Source: Trichosporon coremiiforme | Taxonomy: Eukaryota > Basidiomycota > Tremellomycetes > Trichosporonales > Trichosporonaceae | DNA length: 64,000 nt | Assembly: GCA_039545355.1 (NCBI GenBank) | Contig: BCJJ01000010.1 | Location: forward strand, 732,889 to 796,888 | Direction: 5' to 3' | Part shown: one piece after another, positions 57,361-64,000 of the stretch | Numbering within the stretch: the stretch's first letter is position 1 | Layout: the number at the start of each line of letters is the position of its first letter | Made by a program: the position numbers and the translations under genes | The notes under the pieces: generated by a model | The model's database searches: none | Told to the model about the DNA's origin: nothing | The model's input: the letters and a program-made list of their open reading frames with translations, nothing else

Positions 57361-60235
57361 CTACTTCTGTCGCTTCTCCCGAAAGAAGGCGGCCATGGCA
57401 CGCGCGGCGCCGCTCCAGTCGTCGGGCGTCTTTACGTCCTGTCCAATCCAGCTGGGGAGTTTGTTCCGGATCCGCGGGGAGCTGTACCGCCGGTCGACGA
57501 GGAGGATGCACGCGTAGTCGTTCTGATGCCGGATCGCGCGCCCGATACTCTGGTTCACGGCGCGCATGCACAGGTTCTCGTAAAGCTCCCTTCCTGCGGA
57601 CGGTCCGCTCTGCCGCTCGACGTACTTCATCCTCTCAGCGAGTTCGGGGCTCGATGCGTTCGCGAACGGCAGGCCGACCATGATGACACACCGGCCAAGT
57701 CGGTCCGCGAAGTTGATGCCTGCGCGTTAGCTGGAGCAGAGTGACGCGGCAGCTTACCTTCGGAGAGCTTGCCGCCGACGACAGCGAACATGAGTGCTCC
57801 TGTGCGCTTCTCCTTCGTTGTTTCTATCGCGAGCGCATAGTCGCGCAACACGGTATCCACCTCGGCGGCCGTCTGCGGCTCGTAGAAGATTTGCTTCTTC
57901 GCGCTGAACTTGTCCAGCAGCCCTCCGGCGCCGCCCCAGGCCGTCTTCAGGCAGTCGAGGAAGGCGTATGACGGCACGAAGACGACCACGCCGTCAGGGA
58001 CTAAGCCTATCGTCGACTGAAGGACTGCTCCCAGCTCGGTGATCTGATGTCAGCTTACCTCGGGGACCACCTTAGCTGGTTGCTTACCAGGGAGTCATCG
58101 CCTCGGTTCGAGTACTTGAACTCCAGCTCTGTGCGTCTCGGTCCACGCGAGACGACCTGCGTCAGAAGATTACTCTTGGGGATGACGTGGGAGCATGAGA
58201 TCGTTGCGAACTTGCTGCGCGGAATGCCCGGGAAGAGCTGGTTGTAGAAATCAGATAGCTGCTGTCAGCTCACAGCTCCTTTTTCGCCAGCTTACCGGCT
58301 CCATGGTGCCTCCCGCGAGGACGATGGCCCTAGCCTTCTCCACGACCTCCTGGAACCTCTCCGCCGGGTTTAGGAGGACATACTTGATTACGACGTCCTT
58401 GTCGTAAGTGAGGATGATGCGGCCGTCGTCTTTCGCATCAGTCAGCGAAAGAAGGAACACCTCGACCGAGTGGAAAGCCGCGATGGACGCGTGCCGCACC
58501 GAGCTGCTACGCTTCGCCTTGGCCATCTGCTCCTCGAGACTCTCCGCGAAACCGCTAACCTTGCGCGCAAGCTTCGACTCCTTCAGGTACGCGACCATCT
58601 CGACGAGGTTCACGGCGTCGGAACCCGAGCCTTCCGCTGCACGCAACATCAGGTCGTTCACGTTCATGAGCTCGCCCTGCGCCTTCTTCGGGTTCGACTT
58701 GGCCTCGAGTCCATACGTCTCGCACACCCGCGCCAGGCCGCGCAAGACTGAAAGCGTCTGCTGGATCCACAGCGCATGTCGCGATTTCAGACGGCTCTTG
58801 AAGCGGGCGAGGTACTGTGTCAACTGCATGCAGGCGCTGCGGAGGTGGGCCGCGGGAAGCGTGCAGGAGTAGATCCCAAGAATGGTGTCGATGAGATCTG
58901 TGGTCAGCTACGCGAGGGTCCAACGTAAGCTCACTGTGCGCCTCGTCGATGACGACGATCTGGTCCGTAAGGTCGATACCGAGCGCTTCTCGTGCGTTCT
59001 TCTGCAGCAGCAGGTTGTACGGTAGAGTGACGAGCTGCGCCTGCTTGACAGCCTTGCGCGTGGCGTAGTATGGGCAGACCTGGCGCTCCTTGCCCTCCAG
59101 CACGAGGTCTTCGATGTCGCGCACCGTCGCCAGCACGCTGTCTCGTGCGTCGAGCATGGGACCATCTTCCTTCGGCATGTACTGGCATCGCTGAGCACCT
59201 GATGTCAGCTGCGCTGCGTATACAAAACTTACCGCTCTTCTGCATGTCGAGACATGCCTCGTTGAGACGGTCTTCTCGCAGCGAGCGGACCTTGTCGTTG
59301 ATGCACATCTGCCGTCTGGACGCAAGCGGCACGAGGCTGACGGGATCGTCGACCTCCACCGTGAGCTTCCCGTTCGCTGGTGCTGGTGTCTCAGGCTCGC
59401 CAGAGAAGGTCGTCTTCAGGAGCTCCGAGGTGAGCTGTCGCAGCTGACTGTGTGTACGACTGGCGAAGTAGACTTTCGGAATGTCTTCCTCTGCGACTTC
59501 CTCCTCGGCCTTCTGCTCCGGCTCGAGCTGGGCTAGGAGCGCCCGTACCTCGGCGCTGAGGGCTGGTCCGTCAGAGACGACAGCCTTCTCCTGCTCGTTG
59601 TCCTCGGGCAAGAACTCCTCCTCGCTTTTTGCTTGCTTCTCGGTGGCTGTTGTCGTACTTGGTCGCGCGCGTTTGCCAGGTCCTCCGAATGCTGCGGCAT
59701 ACGAGGCTTGCCGAGCTTTGCGCTCCCGCTCACGAGCAGTTGCCAGGCGCTGGGCTCGCGCTTCCGAAGCGGCGCGGAGCTCCGTCATGTGCCGCTTCAC
59801 AGCCTTCTCCACCACCCAGTCAGGGTCTGAACCAGTCAGCTTGCCGTCGCGGATAACAAAAGCTTACCGTCCGGGTCATCCTCCTTGAACTTTCTACGAA
59901 GGTCATCCTCCGCGGCCTTGTCGATCCGCTTCTGGTGTGCCGACAGCCAGGACAGGGTCGACGTAAGGAGCGTCAGAGACTTTCCAGTTCCTGTGGGTGA
60001 AGAAACCTGCTAGTCAGCTATGTACAAAGTTCGCCCAGCTCACAATAGCGATTTTGCCATCCTCGATCGCGCCGAACACTGTCCGCATGAGGTCCAGCTG
60101 GATTTGGTACGGCGTGAAGGGGAAGGGGAAGGAGGTCGGCGTGTCGAGATGCGGGACGACGGGCTTCCGCTCATCTGTCCCTTTCGCCGCATCGTCGCGC
60201 TGGGCAATGGCGCTCGAAGCCGTGTCGAGCGCCAT
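57361..60235 (-). CDS. CHL1: Chl1/DDX11-type XPD-family DNA helicase
   Basis: Eight exons: 60235-60044, 60006-59868, 59826-59233, 59198-58935, 58897-58296, 58258-58088, 58043-57758 and 57719-57361, 868 aa. Motif Q is TPYQIQLDLM. Walker A is SPTGTGKS (about residue 67). VYFASRTHSQLRQ is motif Ia. The four iron-sulfur Cys positions are visible at RRQMCIN, NEACLD, AQRCQY and QVCPYY. DEAHN is completed by splicing (GCG CAC A|AT). Later motifs include GTMEP, CSHVIP, FVPSYAFLDC and SIGRAIRHQNDY. Chl1 unwinds 5'-3' and supports sister-chromatid cohesion with the replication fork. Between Walker A and motif Ia lies the family's insertion, here acidic and Glu/Ala-rich. All seven junctions keep frame. 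It fits thematically with NUF2 and YCG1 in the window. Confidence 0.93.
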
Positions 60236-60570
60236 GAGTGGGAAAGGTTAGGTGGACGAACAGGAGACGACCTGAGGAATGTCTGAATTTGTTTTCGACG
60301 CGTCGAGCGCGTCGTGCCTGGGTGGCAAATGGGAGCGCGTTAGTGACGACATGTTCAGGTTGTTAGTCACTCGACCTTCTTGCAACGCGCTGGATGAAAG
60401 CTTCTGATCCCTTGAGCTGCATAAAGGCAGAGACTTCATGGCTGCACGTTTTCACACCAGCCCGGCTGGCTCGATGCGGTTTCCGTGCTGTACCAACAGA
60501 TATGCATATTCTTCAGATCTTCCCCTAAGCGCAGCCACCTATTCGTCTAACATCTGCTTTCAGACATCTT
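60236..60570. promoter_or_regulatory. CHL1 upstream region / MsrB 3' region
   Basis: These 335 bp lie between two tandem minus-strand genes: the 3' UTR of the MsrB gene and the promoter of CHL1. GACGCGTCG at about 60297-60305 contains ACGCGT, the MluI cell-cycle box used by MBF-type factors for G1/S genes. It lies 65 bp upstream of the CHL1 ATG, which fits a cohesion helicase. This is an inference from one site. Confidence 0.45.
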
Positions 60571-61331
60571 CTACTTGTCCTTGAAGGTCAACGAGATACC
60601 GTTGACGCAGTGCCTCTCGTCCGTAGGAGTGGAGAAGCCCTCGCCCTTGAAGACGTGTCTGGATGTTAGCTAAGGTCAGGAGCGATCTTGCAGTTGTTGC
60701 CTCCTGGTTCGGAGGTCGCTTTCTGTAGACCTGCAACACTCACCCAAGGTGCGATCCACTGTCGTCAGCTTTGTACCAGACTCGGGCCAGCTTACCAGTT
60801 GGCACAGGTTATCTCAGTCCTGAGCATGCCCATGGACCTGTCCTCATGGCGGTTCACGGCTCCCGGAACGGTGTCGAAGAACGCAGGCCAGCCGCAGCCC
60901 GAATTGCTGGATGTCAGCTTGTTCCAGACTGAGGTGGAGGCAGCTAGTAGCTGGCAAGGAAGCCGATATCTCTGGGCGACGGCAGATACCGATGTCGGTG
61001 AGCAGGGGGAGCAAAACCTCGGGGCCCACCCCCAGTCCACTCATCGAGTTCGCGCAACTCACAACTTCTGCTTGCTGGTGTACAGCGGGGCGTCACAGGC
61101 GGCGCAGTTGTACACGCCCTCATCCTGCTTCTTGTCGTACGGGTGCGAGCCGGGGGCCTCGGTGCCCTTTTGGCGCAGGACGCGGAACTGCTCCGGGCTG
61201 AGCTGGGCACGCCATTCAGCGTCGGTCTTGTTGACGTTGGGGGCGGACATGGCGCGGACTTGAAGGAGGATAGCGGCTCGAGCGGGGCGGACGGTTCGGG
61301 GAAGGCGGGCTGCGAGTGAGAGCGGTCTCAT
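60571..61331 (-). CDS. MXR2: Peptide-methionine (R)-S-oxide reductase MsrB
   Basis: Four exons: 61331-61063, 60906-60796, 60758-60744 and 60658-60571, 160 aa. The third exon is only 15 nt and supplies CGSHL plus part of the following Gly codon. MsrB landmarks are the zinc-binding pairs CAAC and CANC, SGCGWPAFFD, GHVFKGEGF and RHCVNGISL with the catalytic Cys. The enzyme repairs the R form of oxidised methionine. The first 27 residues (MRPLSLAARLPRTVRPARAA...) are Arg-rich without acidic residues, a good mitochondrial presequence. Met28 starts MSAPNVNKTDAEWRAQLSPE, where a cytosolic form would begin. Skipping the micro-exon would keep frame but delete one zinc ligand. Confidence 0.92.
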
Positions 61332-61987
61332 AGGATATGGGAGGAAGGCGAAGTTGCTGGAGTTGTCTTAGTCAGAGCTCGCTGGGAAGGTGGAGGCGGA
61401 GATGACGACAGTGGTGAGTCACGTGTTTGGCCGTTATTTACATTGCGTTCACGCCGAGATCAGTCGTTCATCTCCAGCACCGTGCTCCAAATGTCCACGA
61501 GAGAAGAAGAGCAAAGCGGACATATTGAGAGCCCTAGTACAGCCATCCTGTTGCCTCAAGCTGCTTGAGGGCCAACTAACTTCATCCATTCGCATTATTG
61601 ATCGCTTGTAGCCAGCTCCGTGTGAACGGAAGAAGCACCGTTTCCTATCAACAGTGCTTATGGGCATCTTTCACGCCATGCTCGACCACCACCTGATCGC
61701 GAACCAGCATCAGCAAGCGATGCAGCGATGATGAAGACGCTACAGTCGGTGGCCATGCCTCAACCACAACCAACTGTTCATCGAGAGCGAGTGCCACATC
61801 ACGTGAAGTAATGGCGGAAAATGTCGGCGATACGTACACGTGTTCGAAAATGTCGAAACCGCTAAACTGCCATTGTCGAAATTTGCTCCCGTCGTGCGCT
61901 GCGAGAGGTGCTGCTGGGTTGGGAGCAAGAGCGAATGCATCGTCTTGCTGATCCTTCAACCGTCAAACTTCGACCAGGTTATTCAAA
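61332..61987. promoter_or_regulatory. Divergent promoter, MsrB / RPL26, with shared RP element
   Basis: CACGTG lies at 61837-61842. AACTGCC (61865-61871) is followed 7 bp later by AAATTTGCTCCCGTCGTGC (61879-61897), ending 91 bp before the RPL26 ATG. The element matches the one upstream of RPS11 at 18 of 19 bases and in the same orientation. TGTCGAAA occurs twice close by (about 61851 and 61874). A further CACGTG stands at about 61421, nearer the MsrB start. Confidence 0.6.
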
Positions 61988-62889
61988 ATGGCTATTGGTG
62001 CGTACCCCGCTCGACACACGACCAGGACATATCGATCTCCGGCAAGGACAGACATCGCGAGCGTTGGAATCAATTCGACAGAGTTGTTGGAACGGGAGAG
62101 ACGGAAATTTTGGACGGTTCGGACGACTGGAGATGGGAGACGTGCGACCACCGACGAAGGCGGACCTGTGATCGTACGCTTTGTGCGGCATTGCAGAGGC
62201 CCGTTTGCTCGTTGGAATGGGAGTTGGGAGCTGTGCGTCAAGGAATTGTGACTGCAGGACGGAGGTCTTGACGTTCTGCGCACCTCAGACGACTGTTTCT
62301 GCGATCGACCGAACGACATTTCCTGCTCGGCCTGGGGTTGCAGTCCCTTTCTCTGGCAGCGGTCTTCGACTTTCGACTTTCGAGAGACGATTCTCCGCTC
62401 GACATCGATGTTCTGTTCCCCGGAGATCATGTCCCAGCTTTCTGTGCCGGAACTGAAGCTAACCCCCAGGCCTCGCTTCTGACCGCCGCAAGTCCCGCAA
62501 GGCTCACTTCTCCGCCTCTTCGGGCGAGAAGCGCAAGATCATGTCCTCTCCTCTCTCCAAGGAGCTCCGCGGCGAGCACGGTGTCAGGTCGATCCCTGTT
62601 CGCAAGGACGACGAGGTCCTCATCGTCCGGGGCAAGTACAAGGGACGTGAGGGCAAGGTCACCCAGGTGAGTNNNNNNNCNCNNNCNNNNTNCANGNNNT
62701 GCNCNAGCTGACNTACAGGTCTACCGCAAGAAGTGGGTCATCCACGTCGACCGTGTCCACGTTGAGAAGTCCAACGCCGCCACCGCCCCCATCGGCATCC
62801 ACCCCTCCAACGTTGTCATCACCACCCTCAAGCTCGACAAGGACCGCAAGGCCATCCTTGAGCGCAAGGGCCGCAAGACCGCGGCTTAA
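61988..62889 (+). CDS. RPL26: 60S ribosomal protein L26 (uL24)
   Basis: Three exons: 61988-61997, 62470-62666 and 62719-62889, 125 aa. Splicing the 10-nt first exon gives [20 protein letters not shown], the expected start of eukaryotic L26. [40 protein letters not shown] (the KOW motif) and [19 protein letters not shown] follow. It is slightly shorter than most orthologues at the C-terminus. The first intron is 472 nt, the longest in the window. The second intron contains ambiguous bases but its flanking splice sites (GTGAGT and CTGACNTACAG) are readable. Strong C-ending codon bias fits high expression. Confidence 0.95.
62673..62713. other. Ambiguous bases within RPL26 intron 2
   Basis: Scattered N calls fall only inside the second intron of RPL26. 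The coding sequence on both sides is unaffected. They may reflect a heterozygous or mis-merged position in the assembly. Confidence 0.95.
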
Positions 62890-64000
62890 GCGTTTCATCG
62901 CATGCGCATGTTAGAGGGCCTGTAGTGGGATGTACCTATGATACACTGGACATTGGAGAGAGCGGAGCGGAACCGGAGTGAGGAGGGAGGATCGAACGGA
63001 GCTGGGCACGAGAAGGAAGTCGCGGAGGGATAAAGGAGGCACTGATATAAGCAACGCGGTACAAGCCAAACTCACAACAGCTCTCAGCCCGTTGAGTCTA
63101 TGGGCTTAGAGGCGAGGCAGGCGAGAAGAGATGAAATGGGCCGAGAGGCCGCGGTAGGCGTGTGCTTGGAGATGAGCGTGGACCGGCGGCTTACGCCAGA
63201 CCAGGCGATATGTCCTCGACGGTACCGAGGGTGCCGGCGCAGTTTGTCAACAGCTATTGCGGCGTGCAACTCCCCGAGGAACGCAACCCCCCCCCCCCCA
63301 GTGGCATGGAGACTAACGTTTCCGCTGGCAACTACGAGTTGAAGCGGGGTATGCGACGACTCTGCTGACGCCCCTCGTCAGCGGCCCACTGGGTTAATCT
63401 GGGAACGCTCGTGGTTGAACCAGGCAACAGCCGCCGGGTTCAGCGCAACTTGGTCTGAACTATTTGTCCGTGTGGCTAGACATGGCAAGATATGTCTGTC
63501 GAATGCAAGTTGTTCGGACAGATGGCATCTGTAGTTGGATTGCATCGAACATCGGACATGCGTTGTCCTAGCTCACGCCGATCGTGCCATTGCCCACGTT
63601 CGCTCCGTTCAGGAGAGATGAAGCTGCTTGGATTGCGGAACAGAGTCCGCAACAACAACCGACGCCTCGGCAGATCGCCAAATGGTCAAGCAACAATCAG
63701 CCTAATGACTTGACCATCACCAGAACTCTCATGTGCCAGACGGGTACGACTGTCGCTAGGAGCGGACACGGCGATATCCTTGGAGCGCTATAGAGCAAGA
63801 GCTAGGGAGTCTATCGGCGAATGGATCAGCTTGGGTCGAGGATATTCGGTCGCCGGTCGCCGGTCAGTCCGCACTCCGCACATCACACAAAGTCGGCGCC
63901 GCAACATCATCAGCACACCAACCCGTCCGCACTTTGACTAGCACGTCGCCGAGCACATGCCGACTCGGCGCTGATCACTACTGCCACTCAGTTGTGGCAA
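62890..64000. other. Terminal 1.1 kb without supportable gene
   Basis: The first part is RPL26 3' UTR. A run of thirteen C bases stands at 63287-63299. Short open frames have no domain content. The window ends without a recognisable gene boundary. Confidence 0.5.
63287..63299. repeat. Homopolymer run of 13 C
   Basis: An uninterrupted C run in non-coding DNA downstream of RPL26. Its length may be unreliable, as sequencers miscount such runs. Confidence 0.9.

Noticed and set aside
1..64000. CRISPR arrays, bacterial operons, riboswitches, prophage
   Set aside because: The window is spliced eukaryotic DNA; no direct-repeat and spacer array or bacterial gene organisation is present.

Overview
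The window is nuclear DNA of a GC-rich fungus. Genes are dense and spliced, with many very short introns (about 34-60 nt). These carry GTRAGT-type donors and a CTRAC branch site 5-10 nt before AG. This intron style, together with an SRA-domain protein, a HOS3-type deacetylase and the general protein character, points to a basidiomycete yeast of the Tremellomycetes, probably Trichosporonales. The class and order are inference; eukaryotic spliced genes are seen directly.

Layout. 1-7.3 kb has no gene I can support. 7.35-17.8 kb is a chromatin neighbourhood: a DUF1308/UPF0415 protein (-), an SRA/YDG protein with twelve AT-hooks (+), an Rsc4-like tandem-bromodomain protein (-) and a Hos3-like histone deacetylase (+). 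17.8-21.3 kb is empty apart from short repeats. 21.3-23.0 kb holds an unidentified 509-aa protein (-), followed by 6.4 kb without a supportable gene. 29.3-30.7 kb holds a nine-exon mitochondrial carrier (-) whose expected last exon I cannot find.

31.2-37.0 kb is a trafficking and mitosis block: VPS28 (+), NUF2 (-) and condensin YCG1 (+), the last two divergent over 344 bp. 37.4-44.1 kb has a six-TM membrane protein (+), a penicillin-acyltransferase-like Ntn hydrolase (-), RPS11 (+) and a C2H2/AT-hook protein (-). 45.2-50.1 kb has a two-RRM protein (+), a KPWE-motif peroxisomal candidate (+) and a SET methyltransferase (-). 50.4-51.1 kb looks like an eroded or mis-modelled gene. 51.5-52.3 kb holds an unknown 257-aa protein (-). 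54.1-62.9 kb has an HpcH/HpaI aldolase (+), MRM2 (-), SND2/TMEM208 (+), CHL1 helicase (-), MsrB (-) and RPL26 (+). The last 1.1 kb is empty.

Functionally the window is mainly housekeeping: chromatin, mitosis, ribosome and organelle biogenesis. The observations I rate highest are a 19-bp element shared at 18 of 19 positions by the two ribosomal-protein promoters at nearly the same distance from ATG, the SRA protein with its AT-hook tail, two inverted forkhead-type sites between NUF2 and YCG1, the carrier that stops early at the edge of a gene desert, and a perfect 10-bp inverted repeat in the largest divergent promoter. All splice models were built by hand from frame continuity, splice consensus and family expectation, without transcript data.
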